The notes beneath the pieces were generated by a model. It was not told where the DNA came from, searched no databases, and saw nothing but the letters and a program-made list of their open reading frames with translations. The position numbers were made by a program, and so were the translations under genes. From CAZGUX01 sp964529305 (lineage in GTDB: Bacteria; Acidobacteriota; Terriglobia; Bryobacterales; Bryobacteraceae), in assembly GCA_964529305.1 (NCBI GenBank), contig CAZGUX010000257.1, positions 30,060 to 94,059 of the forward strand: a stretch of 64,000 bases of DNA. Reading direction: 5' to 3'. Shown in pieces: positions 42,434-51,916 of the stretch. Numbering within the stretch: the stretch's first letter is position 1; every line of letters begins with the position of its first letter.

Positions 42434-44269
42434 ATGCGCACGATTTCCTGCTTCTTCGGATTCGCCCTCCTGGCGGTCGCCGCCGGCGACTGGAGCGTCT
42501 CTACCGGCGACAGCGGTTCCACCCGCTACTCCCCGTTGCGGCAGATTCATACCGGCAATGTCTCGCGCCTTGAGGTCGCCTGGACCTACCATACCGGCGA
42601 TGCCACCGGGCGGCCCGCGACTTCCATTCAATCCACCCCCATCGTCGCGGACGGAGTGATGTACCTGTCCACTCCTCAGCAGAAGGTGGTGGCCCTGCGT
42701 CCCGATACCGGCCAGCCTCTCTGGACCTTCGACCCCTACGCCGGTTCCGACGACGAGCGGCCCCGCGGCGTCAGCCGTGGCGTCACCTATTGGACCGACG
42801 GCAAGGTGCAGCGCATCTTCCACTCCTACCGGACGTGGCTGGTCGCGCTCGACGCGAAAACGGGGAAACCGGCGCCCGCCTTCGGCAAGGAGGGCCACGT
42901 TGATCTCACCCAGGGTCTCGGCCGGGACATCCAAGGTTTGCAATACTACGTCACCAGCCCCGGCGTCATCTATCAGGACCTGATTATCCTCGGTTCGACG
43001 ACGGGGGAAGGTCCCCGCCCCGCGGCTCCCGGGCATATCCGCGCCTTCGACGTCCGCACCGGACAGCAGCGCTGGATCTTCCACACGATCCCGCACCCGG
43101 GCGAATTCGGCTACGAAACCTGGCCGAAAGACGCGTGGACCCGCTCCGGTGGCGCGAACGACTGGGGCGGCCTGAGCGTCGACCAGAAGCGTGGCTGGGC
43201 CTTTGTCGCCCTCGGCTCGGCGGCCTTCGACTTTTGGGGAGGCGACCGCATCGGCGACAATCTCTACGCCAACTGCGTGGTCGCTCTCGACGCCCGGACC
43301 GGAAAGCGCATCTGGCATTTCCAGACCGCGCACCACGACGTCTGGGACTACGATCTTCCGACCGCGCCGGTTCTTGCCAGCTTTCGCCGGGAAGGCCGGC
43401 AGGTGGATGCCGTCGTCCAGATGAGCAAGCAGGGGATCGTCTTTGTCTTCGACCGGGTGACCGGCCAGCCCGTCTATGGCGTGGAGGAGCGCCCGATTCC
43501 CGAGTCCGACGTGCCTGGTGAGGTGCTCTCCAAAACCCAGCCTTTCCCCCTGAAGCCTCCGCCGCTGGTGCGGCACGAGTACACCGAAGCGGAAGTGACC
43601 GACATCACCCCGGAAAAGCGCGCGTTCGTCCTGGAGAAGTTCCGGAAGATCCGCCACGGAAAGATCTACACCCCGCCCAGCCTTCAGGGCACCGCGGTCT
43701 TTCCCGGTTTTGGAGGCGGCGTCAACTGGGGCGGGTCGGCCTTCGATCCCGAGAGCGAGACCGTGTTCGTCAACACCAACGAGATGATCAACCTGATGAA
43801 GTTGAAGCAGTCGCCGGAGGGATCCGAATACAAGTTCGATCACGAAGGCTACAACCAGCTGATGGATGACGAAGACTATCCCGGAGTCAAACCGCCCTGG
43901 GGTACCCTCCAGGCGATCCACCTGCCCACCGGCGAGATTCGCTGGAAGGTCGTCTTTGGCGAGCATCCGGAGTTGACCAACCGTGGCATCCCCAGGACCG
44001 GTACGATGAACTTCGGCGGGCCGATCGTCACCGCCGGCGGCCTGCTGTTCATCGGCGCAACCCAGGATCACAAGTTGCATGCATACGACACCCGGACCGG
44101 CAGGATCCTGTGGGAGGCGCAACTCGAGACCGGCGCCTACGCCACGCCCTGCACCTACGAAGTGAACGGCCGGCAATACGTCGTGGTTGGCGTGGGGGGC
44201 GGGCGCTGGAAGAGCCCTGCCGGAGACTCCTTTGTGGCCTTCGCCCTTCCGGAAGGTTCGGACAAATGA
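42434..44269 (+). CDS. PQQ-dependent quinoprotein dehydrogenase
   Basis: 611 residues from ATG 42434, which places the signal peptide (TISCFFGFALLAVAAGDWS) correctly; longer frames start in the hairpin region. It is an eight-bladed PQQ propeller of the soluble glucose-dehydrogenase type: GDSGSTRYSPLRQIHTGNVS, LEVAWTYHTGD, WTFDPYAGSD, GGANDWGGLSVDQKRGWAFV, HFQTAHHDVWDYDLPTAPVL, FPGFGGGVNWGGSAFDPESE, GTMNFGGPIVTAGGLLFIG. The conserved His-Asp pair sits in HHDVWDYD. It oxidises sugars or alcohols in the periplasm with PQQ as cofactor. A pentaheme cytochrome gene overlaps its stop (ATGA), making that protein the likely electron acceptor. Confidence 0.9.
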   Translation: MRTISCFFGFALLAVAAGDWSVSTGDSGSTRYSPLRQIHTGNVSRLEVAWTYHTGDATGRPATSIQSTPIVADGVMYLSTPQQKVVALRPDTGQPLWTFDPYAGSDDERPRGVSRGVTYWTDGKVQRIFHSYRTWLVALDAKTGKPAPAFGKEGHVDLTQGLGRDIQGLQYYVTSPGVIYQDLIILGSTTGEGPRPAAPGHIRAFDVRTGQQRWIFHTIPHPGEFGYETWPKDAWTRSGGANDWGGLSVDQKRGWAFVALGSAAFDFWGGDRIGDNLYANCVVALDARTGKRIWHFQTAHHDVWDYDLPTAPVLASFRREGRQVDAVVQMSKQGIVFVFDRVTGQPVYGVEERPIPESDVPGEVLSKTQPFPLKPPPLVRHEYTEAEVTDITPEKRAFVLEKFRKIRHGKIYTPPSLQGTAVFPGFGGGVNWGGSAFDPESETVFVNTNEMINLMKLKQSPEGSEYKFDHEGYNQLMDDEDYPGVKPPWGTLQAIHLPTGEIRWKVVFGEHPELTNRGIPRTGTMNFGGPIVTAGGLLFIGATQDHKLHAYDTRTGRILWEAQLETGAYATPCTYEVNGRQYVVVGVGGGRWKSPAGDSFVAFALPEGSDK

Positions 44270-44766
44270 AGTGGCTGGCGTGGCTGATACCCGTGGCGGC
44301 GCTTCTGGCTCAGCACGAACCCAAGCCTCCCGTGGGCTCGGCCCCCACGCAGCCGGTTCCGTACAGCCACAAGGTGCACCTGGGCCTGGGGCTCAAATGC
44401 GTGGAGTGCCACAAGACGGTGATGGAGAAGAGCGCCGCCGGCCTGCCCGCGGAGAGTCTCTGCATGAACTGTCATCGCGTGATCAAGACCGAAAGCCCGG
44501 CCATCCGGACGCTCGCCCAATTCCATCAGGAGAAGAAGACTGTCCCCTGGGTGCGGGTCTATCTGCTCCCCAACTTCGTGTACTTCTCGCACAAGCGGCA
44601 CCATGTGAAGGCACGGATCGAGTGTGCCGAATGTCACGGCGACCTGGCGTCGCAGGAGGTGGTGCGCAAGGAAAAACCGATCGGCATGTCCGCATGCATG
44701 GCCTGTCACGATCAGAGGAAGGCCAACAACAACTGTGATGCGTGCCACGTGGCCCATCCCCAGTAG
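44266..44766 (+). CDS. Periplasmic pentaheme cytochrome c
   Basis: 166 residues; its ATG overlaps the stop of the PQQ dehydrogenase (ATGA), implying coupled translation. A signal peptide (WLAWLIPVAALLAQHEP) precedes five CxxCH heme motifs: CVECH, CMNCH, CAECH, CMACH, CDACH. Additional histidines (SHKVHLGLG, FSHKRHHVKA) could serve as sixth ligands, as in cytochrome c3/c7 proteins. It probably takes electrons from the quinoprotein and hands them to a membrane partner. The nearby polyferredoxin is a candidate, but this is inference from context. Confidence 0.9.
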   Translation: MKWLAWLIPVAALLAQHEPKPPVGSAPTQPVPYSHKVHLGLGLKCVECHKTVMEKSAAGLPAESLCMNCHRVIKTESPAIRTLAQFHQEKKTVPWVRVYLLPNFVYFSHKRHHVKARIECAECHGDLASQEVVRKEKPIGMSACMACHDQRKANNNCDACHVAHPQ

Positions 44767-44869
44767 TTGCGTCTCCTTCAGCGCCGCGCCGTACGTCCTC
44801 GACCGTGAAAAACGAGCTTGCAGCCCCGAGCGTAAACGCCATGGGATCGAGGGGTGGGATCGAAGTTGA

Positions 44870-47467
44870 TTATCGGCGGGGAACGGAGGTCTGCCAGCTT
44901 TTCTGCCAGTGCCGCTTGCCGTTGACCGTCACCTCGACGTCGCTCAGGAAATGGAACGACTCCGCGTCGCTGGCCAGGGCCTCGTTCGCTTCCACCTTGA
45001 TGCGCCGGTTGGGGTACACCATGGTGTACTCGTTGCTGGCGCGCATCTCGGCTTTGGCCGGATTCTTTTGCGACACCGTGTACCAGGATTGGGCTAAGCG
45101 TTCGTCCTCCCCCAACTTCGACGAACGCCGCAGATGGACGGTCACGGTTCCTCTTACCAGGTCGTGCGTGATCTGGTGTTCGGTGGCCGGCGCGTTGTCG
45201 GGCTTCGGGTCCGGCTTGGGAGATGGCTGCAGAGCTGGGACGGGGAGCATGGGGACTTGGCGCGGCATCAGCGGAAGGATCACGTGGGACGCCTGCGTTC
45301 CTCCCCGATGGATGGTGTGGATGGCGGCCTTCGCCGTGGGCCACGCGTTCTGGAAATCGGCGCCGGCCACGGAGACTCGAACCCGGTGTCCGGCCGGAAA
45401 TACGTAGGCCATGTACTTCAGGTCGATCGCCAGGCGATAGACTGCGCCCGGCTTCAGGGGTTCCGGCTCGGTGTGCGAGTTGCGGCGCTCGCCTCGCAAT
45501 CCACCGTCCGTGATCCACTTCGACGTGCCGTCCGGGGCCACGTCGGTGATCTTCACGTGGAAGTACGCCGTGTCCGCGGTGGAGGACACGAACAGGATCG
45601 CCTTGGGCTCGCCGGTGACCTCCGTTGCCGACGTAAAGGGCTCGCTCGTGTAGGTGAGCGAGAGCGCTTCATCCTGCCGTTGATCGACCGGCATGGCGTA
45701 AGGCAGGATTCCTCCTCCCCAGTAGATGCCGGACGTGATGCCGACGGTGGGGTTGTAGCGGTACGCGTCCTTCTCCGCCGCGGCTTCAGCGGTGTCGCGG
45801 ACCAGCTTTCCGTTGGCGGCAAGATACAGATTTGCGGCCTGGGTCCGGGCCGGCGGCCACTCCTTCTCGTGACGCCATACGCCGTTGTCGTGGATGTACA
45901 TCCGCGACTCCGGTTCCTTATAGGTTCGGACGAACAGGGTGATGGGAGGCTCTTTCAGGATGCCGGTGTCGACGCCCTTCAGCCAATGGTCGTACCACTT
46001 CAGGAGTTCGCGGCGAAAATCGATGCGGGGGCCGGGAACCGCCTCTTCGGGCCAATAATGTCCCCATGGCCCGATGAACACTTTCCTGGGCACCTGAATC
46101 TGGGCGAACGCGCGCAGGATCGGGGTCGGGTAGCAATCGGCCCAACCGCTCCACAACATCACCGGAACCTTGATCCGGCTGTAGTCGGGCTGGAGCGAGC
46201 GGCTGAGCCAGTACTTGCCGCGGAGTTGCTCGCTGATGAACCCAATGCCCCAGGGGACGTTCTTTTCGAGCCGCTCGCGCCAGAGGTCGTTCCAATGGAC
46301 GCCGGTTGCGTCCGGATCGGGTGGTCCGAAGTTGCCGGCGGTCATCAGGGGGGAGAAGGCGTCGAACATGTACGGGCGCAGTGAACCGCCGGGATAGGTC
46401 CAATCCAGATAGACGTCGTCATTCGACGATCCGACCACCAGGGTTTTCAGGTGCGGAGGATTCTGAACGCCGACCTGCCACTGCACGACTCCCCCGTAGG
46501 ACATGCCCCACATGGCGACACCGCCATCGCACCATGGCTGCGCTGCGATCCATTCGACCATGTCGTAGGCGTCCTGCCGCTCCTCATCGGAATAGATGTG
46601 ATGGCTCCAGCCGCCCGAGTTGCCGGTCCCGCGCACGTCGAAATACACGATGGCGTAGCCGCGTTCGGCGAAGTAGCTCGGGCCATCGAAGCGATGGTTG
46701 TACTCGGCGTCCGAGTAGGAGTCTTTGACAGAGCCCAGCCACCGGTAAGGATTGTAGGCCATGATGGCGGGGAACCGGCCAGGCGCGTCGGGGCGGACGA
46801 TCACGGTGGCCAGTTCCACGCCGTCGCGCATGCGCGCCCGGACCCGGCGCTCCACCCGCACCCGGTGCAAGCCCAGGGCTGTGCGCACGTGAGCCGCGAC
46901 TTCGCGGGCGAGTGCTTGGGATCCGCCTTCATTGAAGTGGACGTTCAGCGGCAACTGCAATTCGGTGACGCGCGGCAGGGCGAAGGCGTACAGGTCGTTG
47001 ACGGTGATTCCTTCCTCCCGCATCACGCGCCGGGCGACGGTGTCGTATCGCAAGGCGTCCGCCGTCCGGCGCACGGGGCTCAGGATGCCTTCCGGAACGG
47101 GAGTAGTCGTGGCCCAGACGAGCTTGGCGCCCGTCGCCTTGAGTCCGGTGACGATCGTCCGGAGATTGCGCTCGTACTGATCGATCGGGGTGAGCACCCC
47201 GCCGCCGGCATCCACACGGATATCGTGGAGACCGAAGTTGAAGTGGATCACATCCCACTTGCCGTCGCCTAACCATTCCTTGAGGCGCTGGACGCCGTTG
47301 CCGGTCTGGAAAGCGTTGCCGGCGTTGTGCTCCACGCGCGCGGCGCCGGCCAGCATGCGTTGGACATACGGGGTGTAGCCGAGCGAGATCGAGTCTCCAA
47401 TGAGGAGCACACGCGGCTGAGCCATGGCGGCCTGGCAGGCGAGAGCAACGAGGAGTACGCGGAACAT
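44870..47467 (-). CDS. SGNH hydrolase fused to CocE/NonD-type hydrolase
   Basis: 865 residues, two enzymes in one exported chain. Signal peptide (VLLVALACQAAMAQP), then an SGNH/GDSL lipase-like domain (about 18-205) with VLLIGDSISLGYTPY (catalytic Ser), GNAFQTGNG and HFNFGLHDI, and a C-terminal Asp/His in LPLNVHFNEGGSQALA. A CocE/X-prolyl-peptidase-like alpha/beta-hydrolase follows (about 207-480), with YFDVRGTGNSGGW and nucleophile motif AMWGMSYGGVVQW, then the jelly-roll C-terminal domain (TDVAPDGTSKWITDGGLRGE). Possible substrates are esters or peptides. Fusions of these two families are unusual. The convergent cytochrome gene ends 103 bp away. Confidence 0.88.
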   Translation of the reverse strand: MFRVLLVALACQAAMAQPRVLLIGDSISLGYTPYVQRMLAGAARVEHNAGNAFQTGNGVQRLKEWLGDGKWDVIHFNFGLHDIRVDAGGGVLTPIDQYERNLRTIVTGLKATGAKLVWATTTPVPEGILSPVRRTADALRYDTVARRVMREEGITVNDLYAFALPRVTELQLPLNVHFNEGGSQALAREVAAHVRTALGLHRVRVERRVRARMRDGVELATVIVRPDAPGRFPAIMAYNPYRWLGSVKDSYSDAEYNHRFDGPSYFAERGYAIVYFDVRGTGNSGGWSHHIYSDEERQDAYDMVEWIAAQPWCDGGVAMWGMSYGGVVQWQVGVQNPPHLKTLVVGSSNDDVYLDWTYPGGSLRPYMFDAFSPLMTAGNFGPPDPDATGVHWNDLWRERLEKNVPWGIGFISEQLRGKYWLSRSLQPDYSRIKVPVMLWSGWADCYPTPILRAFAQIQVPRKVFIGPWGHYWPEEAVPGPRIDFRRELLKWYDHWLKGVDTGILKEPPITLFVRTYKEPESRMYIHDNGVWRHEKEWPPARTQAANLYLAANGKLVRDTAEAAAEKDAYRYNPTVGITSGIYWGGGILPYAMPVDQRQDEALSLTYTSEPFTSATEVTGEPKAILFVSSTADTAYFHVKITDVAPDGTSKWITDGGLRGERRNSHTEPEPLKPGAVYRLAIDLKYMAYVFPAGHRVRVSVAGADFQNAWPTAKAAIHTIHRGGTQASHVILPLMPRQVPMLPVPALQPSPKPDPKPDNAPATEHQITHDLVRGTVTVHLRRSSKLGEDERLAQSWYTVSQKNPAKAEMRASNEYTMVYPNRRIKVEANEALASDAESFHFLSDVEVTVNGKRHWQKSWQTSVPRR

Positions 47468-47533
47468 GGTTGTCCTGCCGGTTATACACCATTCCGGGTG
47501 ATTGTCAGGATTGGTTCAGGCCCGAAAATCGCC

Positions 47534-50500
47534 CTACAGGCTTCCGACGGGCTTGGCTTCGGATTCCACTCGCATTCCTTTGCGCCCTCGAAGCCACCAT
47601 TGCCAGCGCTCCATGTAGAGGTACAACACCGGGGTCATGTAAAGAGTCAAAAGCTGGGACACCGCCAGGCCGCCGACCACCGCCAGGCCGAGAGGGCGCC
47701 GTGCATGGCCGCTGGCGCCCAGCCCCAACGCGATCGGCAATGCCCCGGCCAACGCCGCCATCGTGGTCATCATGATCGGCCGGAACCGCAGCAGGCAGCC
47801 TTCCCGGATCGCCTCGAAGGGGGTCTTGCGCTCCGTCCGCTGCGCTTCCAGCGCGAAGTCGATCATCATGATCGCGTTCTTCTTGACGATGCCGAACAGC
47901 ATGATGAGCCCGACAAACCCGAACAGGTTCAACTCGTAGCCGAAAAGTCTCAGCGTCAACAGGGCGCCGAACACCGCCGACGGCAGCCCCGACAGGATCG
48001 TCAGCGGGTGCCAGAAGCTCTCGTACAGAATCCCGAGGACCAGATAGATCACCAGCACCGCGACCACCAGCAGGCCCGTGAGGTCGCGAAGGGAGTCCTG
48101 GAACACCTGCAAGGTGCCGAGGAAACTGAAGGTGATGGTGGGCGGAACCCGCAGTTCGAGCAGCAGCCTCTCGATCTCTTCGGTGGCCTTGCCGAGAGGC
48201 ATCGACGGCCCCAGGTCGAACGACAGCGTCACCGAGGGAAGCTGGCCGATGTGGTTGATCGTCAGGGGGCCGGTGGTCCGTTCCACCCGGGCCACGGCGT
48301 TCAGCGGAACCTGGTGTCCGTGCGCCGACCGGATGTGCAGTTTGGCCAGCGCGTCTGGATTGTCCTGGTACTGGGGCAACAACTCGGTGATGACGGCGTA
48401 CTGGTTGGACGGGGCGAACATCGTCGTCACCTGCCGGTTGCCGTAGGCCGTGTAGAGGACGTTCTCGATCTGGTCGGGCGACACGCCCAGGGCCAGCGCG
48501 CGGTCGCGGTCGATGTCCACCAGCACCTGCGGGCTGTTGATCTGCATGTCGCTCGACACGTCCACGAAGCCCGGCAGTTCGCGTAGCCGGGCTTCCACCC
48601 GAGGAGCCCAGCGGTACAGTTCCTTCGCGTCGGGCCCACGAAACGTTAGCTGATAGGGGCTCTTGGTGATGATGGCGTTGGCGCGCACGGGCGGCGGAGC
48701 CTGCAGAAACGAGTTCGCGCCCGGAATACGCGCAAGCTTGGCCCGCAGGTCGGCCATGACGGAGTCCAGCGATTCGCCGCCGCGCTGCGTGCGCGGCCTG
48801 AGTTGGACCGAAAACCGGCCCGCATTCACGGGTCCGCCAAAGCCGCTGCCGACATAGGAGATGTACGAGGTCACCCGGGGATCGGAGAGGATCGTCCGGT
48901 CAATCGCCAGTTGGTTCCGCTCCATGGCGTCGTAGGAGACATCCTGGGCGCCCTCGCTGATGCCCCACAGCCGGCTGTCTTCCAAACTGGGCAGAAAGCC
49001 CTTGGGGATGGCGACGAACAGGTAGCCGGTGGCGGCCACCAAGGCGGTGGAGACCGCCAGCGTCGCGAACTGGTGACGCATCACGACGGCGAGGGTCCGC
49101 TCGTACACGCGGGCCATCCACAAAAAGCCGCCCTCCAGCCAGCGCGAAAGAAACCCGGGCCGGGATTCGTCCGCCGGGCGCAGAAAGCGGCTGCACAGCA
49201 TCGGCGTGAGGCTGAGAGAGACGAAGCCGGAGACCAGGATCGCCACTGAGATCGTAACGGCGAACTCCCGCAACAGGCGCCCCACGATCCCGCCCAGGAA
49301 GAGAACGGGAATGAAGACCGCCACCAGCGAGACGGTCATCGACACGATGGTGAAGCCGACCTCGCGCGCTCCTTCCAGCGCCGCCTGCATGCGTCCCTTG
49401 CCCATCTCCATGTGGCGGACAATGTTCTCGAGCATCACGATGGCGTCGTCGACGACGAAGCCCACCGAGAGGGTCAGGGCCATGAGGGTGAGGTTGTTCA
49501 GGCTGAACCCCAACAGGTGGCACACGGCGAAGGTGCCGATGAGGGAGAGCGGCAGGGCAAGGCTCGGGATGGCGGTTGCGGTTGCGCTCCGCAGAAAGAG
49601 GAAGATCACCAGCACGACCAGCCCGATCGTCAGCCATAGCGTGTGTTTGACGTCGGCGATCGAATCGCGGATCAGCACGGACCGGTCGAACAGAACGTCC
49701 AGCTTGACCGAGGCCGGAAGCTCCCGGCGAAACGCGGGCAGGAGCGCGCGGACGCGGTCGTTCACCTCTACCGTGTTCGTACCCGGCTGCCGCATCACGC
49801 CGATCGAGAGCGCCCGTACCCCGTTGAACCAGCCGGCTGACTTGTCGTTCTCCACGCCGTCGATGACGTCGCCGAGTTCGTCCAGGCGCACGGGGTTTCC
49901 GTTGCGGTAAGCCACAATGATCGCCCGGTAGGCGGCCGCTCCGAACAACTGGCCGGTGGTCTGCACGGAGAACGCCTGCTTGCTGCCGTACAGCGTGCCG
50001 GTCGGAAGGTGGACGTTGCTCTGCTCGATGGCGCGCTGCACCTCATCGATGCCGATCCCGCGCGCCGCCATCTCGTCCGGGTTCAGCCGGACGCGCACAG
50101 CGTATTTCTGCGCTCCGTAGATTCCGACCTGCGCGACGCCCGGGATCATCGAGATGCGCTGGCCGATCATGGTCTCGGCGTACTCGTGGACCCGGTAGAG
50201 CGGCAGCGTGGGCGAACTCAACGCGAGAAAGAGCACCGGCTGGTCGGCGGGGTTGATGCGCTGAAAGGACGGCGGCGCCGGCATGTTTGGCGGAAGCTGA
50301 CGCTGCGCCTTACTGATGGCGGCTTGCACGTCCTGCGCCGCGGCGTCGATATTGCGGTCGAGCACGAACTGAAGCGTGATTTGCGTGTAGCCCTGCGAGC
50401 TCACCGAGTTCATCGAGTCGAGGCCGGCAATGGCGGAGAACTGGCGTTCCAGAGGCGTCGCGACCGACGAGGCCATGGTGTCCGGGCTCGCGCCCGGCAG

Positions 50501-50644
50501 GAGCGCCTGCACTTGCAGCGTGGGGTAGTCGACGTTGGGCAGGTCGCTGACCGGAAGCTTCAGATACCCGAGGATTCCCGCAAGGAGAACGCCGGCCATC
50601 ACCAGCGTCGTCATGATCGGCCGGACGATGAACAGCGTGGTCAT
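47534..50644 (-). CDS. RND efflux transporter (HAE1 family)
   Basis: 1036 residues from ATG 50644, overlapping the adaptor stop by 4 bp (ATGA); a longer frame upstream runs into the adaptor gene in another frame. The AcrB-like topology is clear: first helix MTTLVMAGVLLAGILGYLKL, porter domain (VDYPTLQVQALLPGASPDTM), proton-relay aspartates in TM4 GFVVDDAIVMLENIV, and GLIMLFGIVKKNAIMMIDFA in TM11. It belongs with MdtB/MdtC-like pumps exporting hydrophobic compounds. An outer-membrane TolC-type gene is not present nearby, so the third component must be elsewhere. Confidence 0.94.
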   Translation of the reverse strand: MTTLFIVRPIMTTLVMAGVLLAGILGYLKLPVSDLPNVDYPTLQVQALLPGASPDTMASSVATPLERQFSAIAGLDSMNSVSSQGYTQITLQFVLDRNIDAAAQDVQAAISKAQRQLPPNMPAPPSFQRINPADQPVLFLALSSPTLPLYRVHEYAETMIGQRISMIPGVAQVGIYGAQKYAVRVRLNPDEMAARGIGIDEVQRAIEQSNVHLPTGTLYGSKQAFSVQTTGQLFGAAAYRAIIVAYRNGNPVRLDELGDVIDGVENDKSAGWFNGVRALSIGVMRQPGTNTVEVNDRVRALLPAFRRELPASVKLDVLFDRSVLIRDSIADVKHTLWLTIGLVVLVIFLFLRSATATAIPSLALPLSLIGTFAVCHLLGFSLNNLTLMALTLSVGFVVDDAIVMLENIVRHMEMGKGRMQAALEGAREVGFTIVSMTVSLVAVFIPVLFLGGIVGRLLREFAVTISVAILVSGFVSLSLTPMLCSRFLRPADESRPGFLSRWLEGGFLWMARVYERTLAVVMRHQFATLAVSTALVAATGYLFVAIPKGFLPSLEDSRLWGISEGAQDVSYDAMERNQLAIDRTILSDPRVTSYISYVGSGFGGPVNAGRFSVQLRPRTQRGGESLDSVMADLRAKLARIPGANSFLQAPPPVRANAIITKSPYQLTFRGPDAKELYRWAPRVEARLRELPGFVDVSSDMQINSPQVLVDIDRDRALALGVSPDQIENVLYTAYGNRQVTTMFAPSNQYAVITELLPQYQDNPDALAKLHIRSAHGHQVPLNAVARVERTTGPLTINHIGQLPSVTLSFDLGPSMPLGKATEEIERLLLELRVPPTITFSFLGTLQVFQDSLRDLTGLLVVAVLVIYLVLGILYESFWHPLTILSGLPSAVFGALLTLRLFGYELNLFGFVGLIMLFGIVKKNAIMMIDFALEAQRTERKTPFEAIREGCLLRFRPIMMTTMAALAGALPIALGLGASGHARRPLGLAVVGGLAVSQLLTLYMTPVLYLYMERWQWWLRGRKGMRVESEAKPVGSL

Positions 50645-51813
50645 GGGCTGACTACGTCTACCTTGGCCCCGGGAACCAGCCGCAAGTGTCCGTCCGTCAC
50701 CACGGTCTCGCCCGGACGGACTCCTTCTTCGACTACTGTTTCCTTGCCTACGATCCGCCCGGCCGCGATTTTGCGCATTTCCACCGTCGAATCCGGCTTC
50801 ACCACAAATGCGAACACACCCTTCTGTCCGGTCTGGATCGCTTCCGACGGCACCATGGTCACCGCGCGCTCGACGGCCAGGGTCACAACAACGTTCACGA
50901 AACGGCCCGGCCACAGCCGTTGTTCGGCGTTCGCGAACGTGGCTTTGAGCTTGATGGTGCCCGTCGTCCGGTCCACCGAATGATCCACGAACGTCAGTTT
51001 GCCTCGGGCGATGGGCTGGTTTTCCTGCAGGACTTCGACGTCGAGCGGATGGTCCGCCTGGTGGCGGCGGATCTCGTCCAACTGCTGCTGCGGCGCCGAA
51101 AACGAAACGTAGATCGGGTTCACCTGGTGGATGACCACCATCGGCGTATCGTCATTGGCCTTGACCAGGTTCCCCTGGTTGACCAGCAGGTTACCGGTGC
51201 GGCCGTCGATCGCCGCGCGGATGGTGCAGTATTCCAGTTGAAGTTTGGCCGTTTCCACCGCGGCCCGATCGGAAGCAAGGGTCGCCCGCAAGCTATCGAT
51301 CGCAGCGCGGCCCGCGCGTACGGATTCTTCCAGGACATCGGCGTTCGTCCGCACTGCGTCGCTCTGTTCTTTTGAAACGACGCCTTCCTTGGCCAATCGC
51401 GCGTAGCGGGACGCCTGCTGCTCGGCGGTCTTCACCTGGGCGACGTCGCGGGCCAGGTTCGCCTCCGCCTGCCTCTGTTGTGCCAGGTCGCGGGTGACAT
51501 TGGCTTCGGCTTGCCGCAATGCGTTTTCGAACGGCCGTGGATCGATGCGGAACAGCAGGTCGCCCTTGCGCACCTGCTGCCCTTCGTGGAAGCCGACCTC
51601 CATGACCTGGCCGGCGACTTGGGCCTTCACCGCCACCGTGGCGTAGGGTTCCACCGCGCCGATCAAGCGCAACGACAACGGCGCTGCTCGCTCCACCGCC
51701 TTCGCCACGGTCACCGGAACACTCTCGCGTTTGGCTGTCTGGACCGATTGGGGGCTGCATCCCGCCAGCGACAGCGCCGACGCGACCGCCAGGTATAAAC
51801 TCGTTGACCTCAC
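50641..51813 (-). CDS. RND periplasmic adaptor lipoprotein
   Basis: 390 residues. A lipobox ALSLAGC anchors it in the inner membrane. The membrane-fusion-protein order is: half-motif of the lipoyl domain (ATVAVKAQVAGQVMEVGFHE, GQQVRKGDLLFRIDPRPFE), a coiled-coil hairpin (QAEANLARDVAQVKTAEQQA), the second lipoyl half (IRAAIDGRTGNLLVNQGNLV), a beta-barrel (GTIKLKATFANAEQRLWPGR) and the membrane-proximal domain. MdtA/AcrA type. Its stop overlaps the transporter start, so the two are made together. Divergent from the TIM-barrel gene upstream. Confidence 0.93.
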   Translation of the reverse strand: MRSTSLYLAVASALSLAGCSPQSVQTAKRESVPVTVAKAVERAAPLSLRLIGAVEPYATVAVKAQVAGQVMEVGFHEGQQVRKGDLLFRIDPRPFENALRQAEANVTRDLAQQRQAEANLARDVAQVKTAEQQASRYARLAKEGVVSKEQSDAVRTNADVLEESVRAGRAAIDSLRATLASDRAAVETAKLQLEYCTIRAAIDGRTGNLLVNQGNLVKANDDTPMVVIHQVNPIYVSFSAPQQQLDEIRRHQADHPLDVEVLQENQPIARGKLTFVDHSVDRTTGTIKLKATFANAEQRLWPGRFVNVVVTLAVERAVTMVPSEAIQTGQKGVFAFVVKPDSTVEMRKIAAGRIVGKETVVEEGVRPGETVVTDGHLRLVPGAKVDVVSP

Positions 51814-51916
51814 CGTCTTCCTGACAGTCTATCGAGTTGCGGGCCAGGGTGGGACGGTCCAGTCGATTGCGTTGGAGCGCTTCGGGGAAAAGACAGGTGT
51901 GGTATAGCTAGTCGCT

